This document shows positions 39,901 through 45,959 of a DNA stretch of 64,000 nt, piece after piece; position 1 is the first letter of the stretch, and every line of letters begins with the position of its first letter. Made by a program: the position numbers and the translations under genes. Source of the DNA: Symsagittifera roscoffensis (Eukaryota; Xenacoelomorpha; Acoela; Convolutidae); contig NC_087070.1 in the NCBI RefSeq assembly GCF_963678635.1, positions 35,777,109 to 35,841,108 of the forward strand. The letters run 5' to 3'. The notes under the pieces were generated by a model that was given only the letters and a program-made list of their open reading frames with translations, was not told the origin of the DNA and did not search any database.

Positions 39901-42535
39901 AAAACATGCCAGTCGTCGTGTCGTAATCGATTGTTGATAACTCGAAGTGATGATGCCTTTCATTGATTACTTTGAATGATCTAGCATCATAAAAGAATCT
40001 TTTTTGGTAACTTCCACTTGCCTTTGTTAACAGTTGGCGAACTATTTGGTATTGACATTGTGTCGAGCCTGTCGAATTTGAATGTTTAAGACTAATGAAA
40101 GTAGTGAAGACTTATATAGGTCTTGCTGATTTTTTTTTCCAGAGAAAGTCTCTAATAACTACAGATGCGCATTCATACATATTGATGCATTTATAAATGT
40201 ACTTCGGTATTTTTGCAGTTTTTGAGATTCATTGAAATTCATATGCTGAAAATGACGTAAATAGTCCTCTCCAAATACGAAAGTGGAAATGGCGGAAAAA
40301 ACGTGAACGATTTCTAGTTTCGAAAGTGGCATTTAATTTTTAGATTTCCAGCTGAATAAAAACTTTACTTATTGATCCAGTTTTCTTTAGTTGGGTTAAT
40401 GTTATCAAAAAAGCGCCAATCATAAATTGTTCTAGAAGCTCAAAGGGCATCTTTTTTTGAAATTAGAAAGTCCAATTAGAAATTAAAAACTAGCTTCAAT
40501 AAAGTCAGCGTTTTTTTAATGTTTACTTGCGTTCATTACTATTTTCCAATCTTTGATTGGCTATGTTTCATAATTCTAAGTAGTGATGTTCTTTCCTTAA
40601 TTGCTTGAAACTCATCTAGCATTATAAAAAAACTAAAATTTTATTTAAAATCTCCGGTACCCTCCACTTGCCAGTGATAACAATGGGCGAACTATATGGT
40701 ACCAATATTATGTCGAGCATGTCGTATTCGTTTGTTAAAAACTCGAAGTGATGATGCTCTTTCATTGATTTGATGCTCTTTCATGAAGTGTTGATGAAAT
40801 TAATTTTTCAAAGTTTGTTGAAATGAATATTTAACATGTGGTCCTGTGAGCATACAAATGAAAGAGGACTTGGTTTTGTTAACGAATTGCTTTAGTTAAA
40901 GAGGTCTTCAAGCGTCTGCTGGGAATCGTGCAGTCCAACTCGGAATCCGCAGACGTCGGAAGTGCCTCCACCGCCTCTCGACTGTTGGCAGTGGATCTGT
41001 TCGTTGGCTTCCACAAGATAGAGGGTGATTTGAAAAGTGCAATGTTGGCGGTCAATGCGTGTATGACTGAGGAGGGAGTGTTTAATCAGTCGGTGTTGGC
41101 GGTTTCCTTGACGCAGCTGCTGGAGCTAAAAGTACTGCCGACGTTGCTACTCAGAACTGTTCTGCAGGTTATTTTACTGTTCATATTACTAATCGATTCT
41201 TTTTTTTTTTACAAAGCAGATCATCAAAAGGGTTTAAATTCACATATGAAATATTTATTTTATAAAGAAAAGTAGTACTTTGGTGAAGTGCGAGCATTTA
41301 TATCTAATTTCATACATGTGTTTTCTCTTGTAGGCTCTGAACAAATACCCGAAGATGCGTTCGTTCGTTCTGAATACGGTATTGCAGCGACTGATTGTGA
41401 GACAGGTGTGGAAAAGGGACAAATTGTGGGATGGCTTCATCAGAGTAGTGCAGAAGACAGTACCGGACTCATTCGGTATCCTGCTCCAGTTGCCAAGTGA
41501 ACAACTCATCAGGTGTGAATGAATGAGAAATGGTATAGCGAGTAGTTTCCCGAGTATACCTAAGTTGTTAACCCATTTTCAACCAAGAAAAGGCTGACCG
41601 ATTTCGGCTGCAATAGTGATACCATGTGAAAGTTCTAGACGCAAAAAAACGACCATGAGTTGCAGCAACAAACGAGATTCGCTCAACAAAATTACTCAGT
41701 CTGGAATGTGGGGAAATAAGCCCAGAAAAATAACTATAAAATATTGAATGTACATTTTCATCAAGGACATCATATTGATTGGGACGAGTTGAGCAGCTTG
41801 ATTGTTGGATGAAATGGTATTAACTTAACATACTACCAGCACTACAAAATTCGGAGTTTAAAAATAAAAATTAGCCTTTTACTTGATTGGTAAAATTGGA
41901 TGCATAAGTTAATTATCTTTTGAGAATAAATATAAAAGTACGCAAATTGCTACTTGAAATGGTTATTTGGTTAATTTTTTGTCGAAAATTTGCAAATTCG
42001 CTGATCAAATACTGATGTTTTTAGCGTTTTCAATTATTCCACGGAGTTGAAAAAAGGTCTGCTGTCGCATTGGTCGGCGCTTCCTGAGTACCAGCGTAGC
42101 CAAGTGCTCCCATCACTGCAACAGCTTCTCAACTCCCCTGATCCAGGCGCTCCAAAGGGTGTGAACGATGGAACGACAACTAAATCGAGAAAGCGAAGTC
42201 TAGTTGAAGAGAATCAGCCGCAAGTGGAAGGCAGCGGTGAAACTGATAAAGAGAAAGCTCAAACCGTTTCATCACAATTGAAGAAAACAAAAACGGATGG
42301 TGATGATTTTTCGCCCGAGTTTTTCGCACAGCTAATGGAGAGTATTTGCAATGACGTCATTGACGATATAGCTCAAGAAGTGTGCAATAGTTTGACGGAG
42401 GAATTAGCCGAAGAGATATTGGACGAAACTCCACTTGAAATTTTTATCTGCAATGACTTGATTGACATCTTGATGGCAGATGAAGCATTTAGCGTTGCTT
42501 TAGAATCAAAAACTGAACTTGAGTTGTTCGGATAA
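12637..42535 (+). CDS. SYMPK: symplekin, complete 14-exon gene
   Basis: Symplekin is the HEAT-repeat scaffold of the nuclear mRNA cleavage/polyadenylation and histone pre-mRNA 3'-processing complexes (family knowledge). I joined 14 exons with GT-AG introns and consistent phases; total 3834 nt, 1277 aa, against about 1274 aa in human. Matches to the vertebrate protein recalled from memory run the whole length: [11 protein letters not shown] and [12 protein letters not shown] (exons 1-2), QLYKVTLRW (3), [11 protein letters not shown] (4), SIARQRP and [18 protein letters not shown] (5-6), [15 protein letters not shown] (7), [10 protein letters not shown] and SWLYQLYN (8), [16 protein letters not shown] (9), [11 protein letters not shown] (10), [11 protein letters not shown] (11), [15 protein letters not shown] (13). 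The DUF3453-like HEAT region is about residues 100-340 and the Symplekin C domain about residues 890-1150. The last about 100 residues are acidic and unlike human. No break was seen. Exons are listed separately. Confidence 0.95.
13013..13121 (+). CDS. SYMPK: SYMPK exon 2
   Basis: Acceptor TTTTTAG, then [16 protein letters not shown], which continues the human 'EVRKFVIGFIEEACKRD' block. Donor GTACTA; ends in phase 1. Intron 1 is only 94 bp. Confidence 0.9.
13122..13933. other. SYMPK intron 2, nothing recognised
   Basis: An 812-bp intron. No coding or repeat family was identified apart from a short direct repeat of CGCATTACTGTATTA near 13231-13263 and a G/C homopolymer patch near 13345-13375. 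Confidence 0.5.
13934..14061 (+). CDS. SYMPK: SYMPK exon 3
   Basis: Acceptor TTGTTAAG, then [20 protein letters not shown] and [12 protein letters not shown]. The frame joins exon 2 through a split glycine codon. Donor GTATAG; phase 0. An inner AG (GCGCAG) was rejected because it breaks the phase. Confidence 0.9.
14359..14445 (+). repeat. tRNA-like SINE head with Pol III boxes
   Basis: The A-box-like TGGCTTAGAGG at 14367-14377, the B-box-like AGTTCGAAACC at 14409-14419, and a T-run terminator at 14436-14444. The stem sequences do not make a convincing functional tRNA, so this is a tRNA-derived repeat. Confidence 0.5.
14698..14885 (-). repeat. tRNA-derived SINE copy, minus strand
   Basis: On the minus strand, an A-box-like GCTAATCGAGTGG (14868-14880) is followed by a good B box GCGTTCGAATCCC (14823-14835), then a GC-richer body down to about 14700. 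The base composition stands out from the AT-rich intron. Apparent open frames here are by-products. Confidence 0.6.
15100..15460 (+). repeat. copy of the GCGAAGC-hairpin / tRNA-like element
   Basis: Starts with GCGAGC...GCGTATTAGTAC, then the 'agtgctaa ... cacttttg' module, TTTATTCATGACTAGTG at about 15257, a B-box remnant GATCAAATCC (15328-15337), 'acgtagccga', 'tcgtgttctcgctagtg', and ends at a decayed hairpin 15435-15459. Same order of parts as the clean copy at 18402-19035. Confidence 0.7.
15632..15676 (+). repeat. tRNA-like 3' half with T-run
   Basis: A B-box-like CTGGGTTCTAATCCCG (15652-15667) is directly followed by nine T. The upstream half is only loosely tRNA-like. Likely a SINE remnant. 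Confidence 0.4.
16130..16956 (+). repeat. satellite-cored segment, family II, copy 1
   Basis: Several diverged tandem monomers of roughly 150-200 bp share the order 'tctcgaaaactacc ... aaat..gagttttt.acgtt.aat.aa.acaac ... ttgtg..aag.gccctgcat ... agttagggc ... ggaaa'. The stretch ends with 'cctccagctttagttt' and a hairpin GCGAAGCTCCGCTTCCCC at 16933-16950. Confidence 0.6.
16980..17764 (+). repeat. satellite-cored segment, family II, copy 2
   Basis: A second run of the same monomers (for example 'ataccctctcaaacctgagttatggtttcaa' split over 17178-17215), again ending with 'cctccagctttaactgg' at about 17607 and a hairpin GGGCGAAGCTCCGCTTTGCC at 17742-17761. Two units therefore lie head to tail in SYMPK intron 3. 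Confidence 0.55.
17800..17827 (+). repeat. GCGAAG...CTTCGC hairpin, element 3' end
   Basis: GCGAAGTGCAGCTTCGC with the trailing CTCTGCGT of the dispersed family's 3' end, lying 79 bp before SYMPK exon 4. Confidence 0.6.
17906..18060 (+). CDS. SYMPK: SYMPK exon 4
   Basis: Acceptor TTTAG, then [20 protein letters not shown] and [18 protein letters not shown]; human has '[30 protein letters not shown]'. Donor GTGAGT; phase 2. Confidence 0.92.
18278..19590. repeat. inverted repeat with a nested insertion in its left arm
   Basis: The right arm (about 19322-19590) matches in inverse orientation two separated blocks on the left, 18278-18401 and 19036-19180. The gap between the two left blocks is exactly the tRNA-like element at 18402-19035. 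The right arm reads without a break across that point, so it preserves the pre-insertion site. Confidence 0.8.
18402..19035 (+). mobile_element. tRNA-like element with terminal hairpins (clean copy)
   Basis: Boundaries follow from the empty site in the opposite arm of the surrounding inverted repeat. The 5' end is a hairpin, ACACTTGC-GAA-GCAAAGTGT. The 3' end is GCGAAGCGCAGCTTCCCC plus CTCTGTGT. In the middle are A box TGGCTGAGTGG (18859-18869) and B box GATTCGAATCC (18903-18913). No coding frame, so it is non-autonomous. It could be a SINE by its Pol III boxes or a Helitron-like element by its 3' hairpin; I cannot decide by eye. Confidence 0.65.
20554..20682 (+). repeat. dispersed repeat shared with 36076-36190
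   Basis: 'tatcactcaaccc', 'ctgattt.gcgt.gaaaa' and 'acacccgaa' occur in the same order here and inside the insertion that splits the LINE at 35.4-37.4 kb. Both end near GTGGTAGTACC / ATGGTCGGACC. Likely the right end of a DNA-type element. Confidence 0.5.
20958..21186 (+). CDS. SYMPK: SYMPK exon 5
   Basis: Acceptor TATTCAG, then [40 protein letters not shown] and [11 protein letters not shown]. The split lysine codon joins exon 4. Donor GTGAGT; phase 0. Confidence 0.93.
21467..21685 (+). CDS. SYMPK: SYMPK exon 6
   Basis: Acceptor TTTTCAG, then [20 protein letters not shown], almost identical to human '[20 protein letters not shown]', followed by [12 protein letters not shown] and a lysine/glutamate-rich linker. 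Donor GTTTGC (GTTTG-type) after SKK; phase 0. Confidence 0.92.
22026..23444 (+). pseudogene. LINE reverse transcriptase, 5'-truncated, one in-frame stop
   Basis: An uninterrupted 417-codon frame (22191-23444) carries motif [14 protein letters not shown] (about residues 44-56, D46), [23 protein letters not shown] (about 102-113) and the catalytic FADD (133-136), followed by thumb sequence with [12 protein letters not shown]. The same frame continues upstream to 22026 with [15 protein letters not shown] and NNYRPISLL, broken by a single TGA at 22176-22178. The catalytic aspartates are intact, so this copy is fairly young. No endonuclease or ORF1 is present, so it cannot move by itself. Confidence 0.85.
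23450..24060 (+). repeat. four tandem units in the LINE 3' region
   Basis: Units of about 130-170 bp begin near 23461, 23633, 23764 and 23919 with 'acccg.ggttgcatgct' variants and each contain 'agcttaggagatatggacgatttta'-like sequence split by A-rich stretches. The layout recalls the satellite at 52-59 kb (GAGATATAGCG, A-rich spacer), but the sequence is not clearly the same family. Confidence 0.6.
24320..24500 (+). repeat. 5' part of the GCGAAGC / tRNA-like element
   Basis: 'acaagcgaagcgtagtgtgttatta', split by a few bases from 'caacctaagtctcaaataaaagtgct', 'ggtggcacttttgg' and 'ggctttatttttggctagtc'. Truncated before the tRNA-like part. Confidence 0.55.
24537..26713 (+). pseudogene. dead LINE copy A (endonuclease end to RT thumb)
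   Basis: Starts with [10 protein letters not shown], the end of an AP-endonuclease domain, then a linker with [20 protein letters not shown], then [27 protein letters not shown], motif [16 protein letters not shown] at about 25720, and thumb [17 protein letters not shown] with a C-terminal [14 protein letters not shown]. The motif C position reads FSDI rather than FADD (about 26008). Many stops and frameshifts, including a TAA after FTN at 25434. Endonuclease-type LINE; clade uncertain (RTE-like by the C-terminal motif). Confidence 0.75.
26714..28960 (+). pseudogene. dead LINE copy B, head to tail with copy A
   Basis: Repeats copy A at an offset of about 2.17 kb: the same [10 protein letters not shown] start, [76 protein letters not shown], and thumb [17 protein letters not shown]. 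It carries the same TAA after FTN (27600) and the same FSDI at motif C (about 28171) as copy A, so both descend from one already dead copy. Confidence 0.75.
29330..30065 (+). repeat. satellite-cored segment, family II, third locus
   Basis: Diverged monomers with 'ctcaaaaactacgcagtcaaatcggag', split by shorter stretches from 'gtgcaatcggcta' and 'ctcaaattacccagccaaatcagag', the same order as the family II monomers in intron 3. The right side leads into a tRNA-like remnant at 30101. Confidence 0.45.
30101..30250 (+). repeat. tRNA-like remnant and TTTATTGGTGGCTAGT module
   Basis: A-box-like TGGCTTAAATAGG (30107-30119) and B-box-like GATATTCAAATCC (30136-30148), followed by the family module 'gctttattggtggctagtg' at about 30222. 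Part of the dispersed tRNA-like element family. Confidence 0.5.
30333..30792 (+). repeat. dispersed module plus GCGAAAC hairpin 3' end
   Basis: 'gaacgtagtgaagactc', 'tataggtcttattga', 'aactacagatgtgcatcc' and 'ggcgcgaaaaacgtgaaa' match the intron 11 copies at 40.1-40.3 kb. A hairpin GCGAAACGCAGTTTCGTCTC (30767-30786) closes the segment 118 bp before exon 7. Confidence 0.6.
30911..31196 (+). CDS. SYMPK: SYMPK exon 7
   Basis: Acceptor TTTTGTAG, then [16 protein letters not shown]..., [40 protein letters not shown] and [20 protein letters not shown]. Donor GTAGTG; phase 1. Intron 6 before it is 9225 bp, the longest in the gene. Confidence 0.93.
31391..32340 (+). CDS. SYMPK: SYMPK exon 8 (950 nt, largest internal exon)
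   Basis: Acceptor GTTCTCAG; the split glycine joins [20 protein letters not shown] to exon 7. Contains [40 protein letters not shown] and [20 protein letters not shown]. Donor GTGAGT after ENFAT; phase 0. Codons are more AT-rich than in neighbouring exons. The region is normally split by several introns in vertebrates. Confidence 0.93.
32795..33110 (+). repeat. fragments of the tRNA-like element family
   Basis: Two copies of 'tttattggtggctagt' (about 32839 and about 32983), and a B-box-like GGTTTGATTCC near 33068. Broken, short pieces of the dispersed family in SYMPK intron 8. Confidence 0.45.
33114..33425 (+). repeat. copy of the GCGAAGC / tRNA-like element
   Basis: 'gcgagcgtagtgtatga', 'aactcgcaaataaaagtgct', 'gctttatttgtgactagtg', A box TGGCTGAGAGG (33280-33290), B box GGTTCACATCC (33324-33334), 'tttttatttcacttaatagag', then 'tcgcttgtgtttt'. 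The 3' hairpin itself is lost. Followed by 'gagtcaatgaacgta', as at the 18.4-kb locus. Confidence 0.65.
33445..33930 (+). repeat. dispersed body repeat (TCGCGGTTTGAC family)
   Basis: 'ttttcgcggtttgac', 'tcactatcgaaatgcaaa', 'aacgtgatcga' and 'ttattgatccaattttctct' occur in the same order as at 19560-19790 and in intron 11 (39.6-40.5 kb). Noncoding. Confidence 0.6.
34050..34243 (+). CDS. SYMPK: SYMPK exon 9
   Basis: Acceptor GTGTAG, then [20 protein letters not shown] and [20 protein letters not shown]; human has '[21 protein letters not shown]'. Donor GTACAT after IDVK; phase 2. Confidence 0.92.
34244..35385. other. SYMPK intron 9 left part, nothing recognised
   Basis: AT-rich, with no coding or repeat family identified by eye. 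The following 2 kb of the intron is LINE debris. Confidence 0.45.
35390..37365 (+). pseudogene. decayed LINE (Jockey/CR1-like) split by an insertion
   Basis: The left piece (to about 35570) gives the pre-palm segment with [18 protein letters not shown] and an RT-like '[12 protein letters not shown]' in shifted frames. The right piece resumes at 36187 with [20 protein letters not shown], motif [19 protein letters not shown], then [20 protein letters not shown]. The motif C region reads YAEDT. The rest is heavily shifted thumb sequence to about 37365. Several stops and frameshifts; no activity possible. Confidence 0.7.
35575..36186. mobile_element. about 0.6-kb insertion inside the LINE
   Basis: Separates two parts of one LINE RT. 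The left end near 35607 reads TTCCTACCACAGTC and the right end reads inward GGTCCGACCATTG, a weak inverted repeat. The right portion also occurs at 20554-20682. Probably a non-autonomous DNA element; its target duplication is unclear. Confidence 0.45.
37999..38162 (+). CDS. SYMPK: SYMPK exon 10
   Basis: Acceptor CATTGCAG, then [20 protein letters not shown] and [20 protein letters not shown]; human has '[21 protein letters not shown]'. Donor GTAGCG; phase 1. Confidence 0.93.
38450..39180 (+). repeat. copy of the GCGAAGC / tRNA-like element abutting exon 11
   Basis: 'caacctaagtcgcaaat', a local 'ttgttgcgact' triplication, 'gcattattgatggct', A box TGGCGGAATGG (38992-39002), 'gagactcaaatttgctagg', and hairpin GCGTAGTGCAGCTTCGC plus CTCTGTGT (39155-39179). 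The B box is disrupted. The 3' end is 33 bp from exon 11. Confidence 0.7.
39213..39368 (+). CDS. SYMPK: SYMPK exon 11
   Basis: Acceptor TTGTTTCAG, then [20 protein letters not shown] and [17 protein letters not shown]; human has '[29 protein letters not shown]'. Donor GTAAGT; phase 1. Confidence 0.93.
39510..40740 (+). repeat. two head-to-tail copies of the dispersed body repeat
   Basis: Blocks at about 39510-40080 and 40085-40740 share in order 'agactc.tatataggt', 'ttttcgcgg', 'cgtgatcgacttctagtttcgaaagtg', 'tgatccagt.ttct', 'aagggcatc', 'cttgcc.ttg', 'gggcgaacta' and 'gtcgagc.tgtcg', offset about 650 bp. They fill most of SYMPK intron 11. Confidence 0.6.
40896..41167 (+). CDS. SYMPK: SYMPK exon 12
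   Basis: Acceptor GCTTTAG, then [40 protein letters not shown] and [20 protein letters not shown]. Human has 'VKEVFNRLLG' and '[24 protein letters not shown]'. Donor GTTATT; phase 0. Confidence 0.92.
41334..41512 (+). CDS. SYMPK: SYMPK exon 13
   Basis: Acceptor CTTGTAG, then [40 protein letters not shown] and [14 protein letters not shown]. Very close to human '[22 protein letters not shown]'. Donor GTGTGA; phase 2. Confidence 0.93.
42025..42535 (+). CDS. SYMPK: SYMPK exon 14, last coding exon
   Basis: Acceptor TTTTTAG, then [20 protein letters not shown] and [14 protein letters not shown], which end the conserved C domain. A lysine/serine linker with KSRKRS follows, then an acidic tail with [20 protein letters not shown] and [15 protein letters not shown]. 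Stop TAA at 42533. No canonical AATAAA is obvious in the next 500 bp. Confidence 0.9.
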
Positions 42536-43139
42536 GACTAGAATTGTTATCGATTTCAACAGTATCTTTTAAGCGTTTATTTATATCTTTTTTTTCTTTG
42601 ACTTAATTTTACAGTCGGAAGGGTGAACATCCTTGTTTCGAAACTGCAAAATATGAAAACTATCATAAATATAATTTTGATGTTGAAAATTTGAGAGCCA
42701 ATGAAGCAAATATAAGGTTTTCGGTGGCCAGTCAATAAGCAGATTGGTCTAAGATCAGAAAGTGTCCAAGGGCAGAAAAACTGAAAAATATCAACTTTTT
42801 TAAGCTAAACAGTAAATTAATTATCAGAAATGTCAATTATACCAGAACAACGAACATTTTATGCATAGTTTGAGTAATTTAATCAAGTTTTAAAAAAAAA
42901 ATCAATCAAAAAATTAAATGAAATTATTCGATTCATGCATAATTTATTCATTTTCTTGGTATTTTTTGACGATTCTAATAATTGTTATATCAATTAGCCC
43001 GTATAAATCAACTTAAGTCAAAATTTTTCTGTTTTTCTGCTCTTGGAACCATTCTGCTCTTAGACCATTCTGCTTATTGCTCCGCCTCCAAGGTTTTTGC
43101 TCTGAGTAATCGATCCCCTGCCATGTCAATGATAGTTTG
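42536..43139. other. SYMPK 3' UTR and spacer, nothing recognised
   Basis: AT-rich. An ATAAATATAA near 42665 is the nearest weak polyadenylation-signal-like sequence. No coding frame supported. Confidence 0.35.
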
Positions 43140-44713
43140 CAGGGCTGTTAAAATGTTACCTATTTTAATAAATAACAAACTAACGGTTATTTACGATAAA
43201 AAACATGTTTTTTTGTTAGAAAATTGTTTTTTTTTTTCGGAATGATCAAGAACAATTCAATTCCCTGTACAAAAACGCCAGTTTCCCGGCCTTCTCCGGT
43301 CCAAGGCTTGTTCTCAATGTCCCGTACGTCGTCCCTAGCGTGGAGAATTGCCGTTCGAGGCCGGCACTGGAGGCAATCCCCCCAACGAGGGACTCAGCAA
43401 TCTCACAAAGCTTGTCAGAGAATCCAATCCTTCTCCCAGTCTTCCACCAAACAGATGGTTTGACCCCAGAATAACTCTCTCCGAAAAGATTTTCTGAATA
43501 TGGAGGCTCCTTGGCCATGTAGTTGGTAACATCACGCATAATGCCATTGTCAATCTCGTTCAGATACTCGATCGCTGATGCAGTTTCCACCTTGTTGAAG
43601 TCTTTTCCACCATATCTGTGGTCGAGAAGATTGGCAGCCAGAATTTCAGGAGAGAGAGCGGCTTTTGCACGTTTTGCTACTTTTTCAGCATACTCAGCCG
43701 GCGAACCCACACATACTTCGTTCCATATTTGGAAGACACTGCCAACTGTACATGTGTCGCTCTGAAGTTTGTCGAGAGCGATTCCAATGGGTTTAAAAAT
43801 TGCCAATAAATTCATCAAATGGGCTTGACACCCGTAACCGTGCAAAAGCATTTCTGGTGACTTAACCCGTCTTCTTAGCCAGCCCACTCATATTGGCGGC
43901 ATTGTCGGTTACCAAGCAGGTAATTTTGACTTTCCACTCTTTCTCGCATATTTCCACTTGCTCACGAAAGAGCTCTACCAGATAATCGATAGTGTGAGGA
44001 TGGCCAGTGGTGTCAACAGTATTGACTAGAAGCACTTTGGACGAAGTTATGATCGAAACTCCGATAATAGGGTCATTCGATCTTGTGGACCAGCCGTCAA
44101 GTACCAGCGTTGCATTGCACCCACTGACAAAATTCGCTACTTTTGATTTTTCCTCTCCGTAAAGCTCGTCCAGGAGCGGGCCGGAAACTTTCTGTCGATT
44201 GGGGATTTTTGTACCTGGCCGGAGCATCGTAAAAAGCTTTTCGAACGGTTTGTTCTCGACCTGCAGGAATGCTGTATTTGAGGCTACTACGTAGCGGGTA
44301 ACCTGTAGCTCGATCTGGTGTTGCATAGATTTGGAAGTTGAAAATGACGGCACCGATAGTTTCGTTTGTTTCATCGAAGACGGCCCAGCTTCATGTTTTT
44401 CGGTGTTGTTGGCAGCACATTTGTCCAAGTGCTTCTGCATCCGATCTGGATTCGATACTAGATCCATCTGGCAGAAGTCACATTTTGCTCGAATCACCCC
44501 GTCGATGGTGATTTCCGAAAAATTCTGCCAAACTCCGCTCTTTCTGCGTCCCATCTCGAAATCTGAAATAAGCCAAAATCAGGTATACAGGTATAACGTA
44601 TAAGCCAAAACAAAAGAACCACTGGAAATAGGTAACAAGTGTTGAATATTTACATAACAAACAGTTATTTATTTGCTTGTTAAATAACATTGTTAAATAA
44701 CATTGCAGCCCTG
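43140..44713 (-). mobile_element. hAT DNA transposon with perfect 8-bp target duplication
   Basis: Both ends start CAGGGCTG reading inward. The flanking bases are ATAGTTTG at 43132-43139 and again ATAGTTTG at 44714-44721, a perfect 8-bp duplication, the size expected for hAT. The transposase lies inside on the minus strand. The terminal repeats are short and imperfect beyond the first eight bases. At 1574 bp it is shorter than most autonomous hATs. Confidence 0.92.
43246..44554 (-). pseudogene. hAT transposase, one frameshift
   Basis: N-terminus MGRRKSGVWQNF with a BED zinc finger (CDFCQMDLVSNPDRMQKHLDKC gives C-x2-C...H-x4-C), then the DUF659-like LDGWSTRSNDPIIGVSIIT and TDNAANMSGLAKK, a frame change near 43865-43885, then GYGCQAHLMNLLAIF and the C-terminal dimerisation block ASSAGLERQFSTLGTTYGTL. 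Combined length about 440 aa, short for the family. The frameshift inactivates it. A spliced intron at that point is a less likely alternative. Confidence 0.85.
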
Positions 44714-45128
44714 ATAGTTTGTGAGGGCGAGCTCACGCTAGAACTCTAGCTTCAGAGACGCACTTCTCGTAGACACATGAATAGCGCTTGTACAAATCCG
44801 ATATCAGCGTCGAGTCGGGTTTCAATGCGTATAGTTTTTAGTTTATAAATCAAATTGATGACGCGGAAATCAATTGTTTTTTATAAATTGCCAAGGCAGA
44901 TAAATTAGGCAAAGGAGATAAATTATACAAAATGCGAGAGAAATTGTCTTGTAATGTAGCATTGAAAAACGATTTCCGAAGTATCATTGGAGACTTATAT
45001 TTCAAAAGAACTAAAAAACAGAAGACCTTTTTTAAAGTTTCTTGTGGTTCTTTTTTTTGTTCACGCTCAAATTCGATTTTTCGCGGTTTCACTTGAATTT
45101 CTGTACAAATATTTTGCTGAAAGGAATA
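44714..45128. other. spacer with a TCGCGGTTTCAC remnant
   Basis: No gene seen. 'gttcacgctcaaattcgatttttcgcggtttcac', given here only as short parts GTTCACGCTC and TTTTTCGCGGTTTCAC near 45058-45092, matches a piece of the dispersed body repeat found in the SYMPK introns. Confidence 0.4.
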
Positions 45129-45812
45129 CAGTGCTAATTTAAATCATCCGGACAAAACGAACAAAACTTGAATTTTCAAACACGTTTTTCTCAAATGGGG
45201 TTAAGAGAAGACAAAAAGTGAAAAGAACAAAACTTGTTTAGAATTCCATCAGAATTATTATGGTGCACTTTTTTCTCCGAAATTCTCGACCAAAATTTTA
45301 CCCCAAAAATGGGTCATTTTGGCTTTTTTTCAATAAATCAAGAATTACGCTGAAACTACTTAGTTAATTGATGAGGAATTTATATGACAAGAAACCGCTT
45401 ACACAGTTCAACAGAGTTCTTGAAGGGTTGAATCTCCAAAAATTTGAGTAAATTGTTTTGGATATTGTTTGAGTATATTGTTTCTTGAATACCAAGCAAA
45501 AACATATTCTCTTATACTGGTTTTTGGAGATTTAACCCTTCTAGAACTTTGTTGGGTTGTGTAAGAGGCTTCTTTTGATATGTATTTCTTATCAATTAAC
45601 AAAATAATTTCAGCGTAATTCTTCATTTACTGAAAAATGACAAATTTTTGGTTGAGAATTTCGAAGAAAAAATTTCTTCATTTTAATTCTGATGGATTTC
45701 TAAGCAAGTTTTGTTCTCTTCAGTTTTTGTCTAATCTTAAACCAATTTGAGAAAAACGTGTTTGAAAGCTCAAGGTTTACTAATTTTGTCCGGATAATTT
45801 AAATCAGCACTG
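45129..45812. mobile_element. 684-bp palindromic MITE flanked by TA (Tc1/mariner type)
   Basis: Ends read CAGTGCTAATTTAAATCATC and, inverted, CAGTGCTGATTTAAATTATC. TA flanks both sides (45127-45128 and 45813-45814). The arms run inward about 310 bp each (to about 45445, and from about 45516), leaving a loop of about 70 bp. No coding frame. The CAGT start and TA duplication fit a non-autonomous Tc1/mariner element. Confidence 0.85.
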
Positions 45813-45959
45813 TACGAACGTTCTGAAAAAAACGAAAGTGTAAAAATCGTGCAGGAATAAATTATGCGCATTGTTATGCAGAAATTTATAACACTCATAG
45901 CTTAAGCGCGACTAATTTGTCCCAAAATTTATCTTCTTGATTTCTGATTGGTTGAAATT

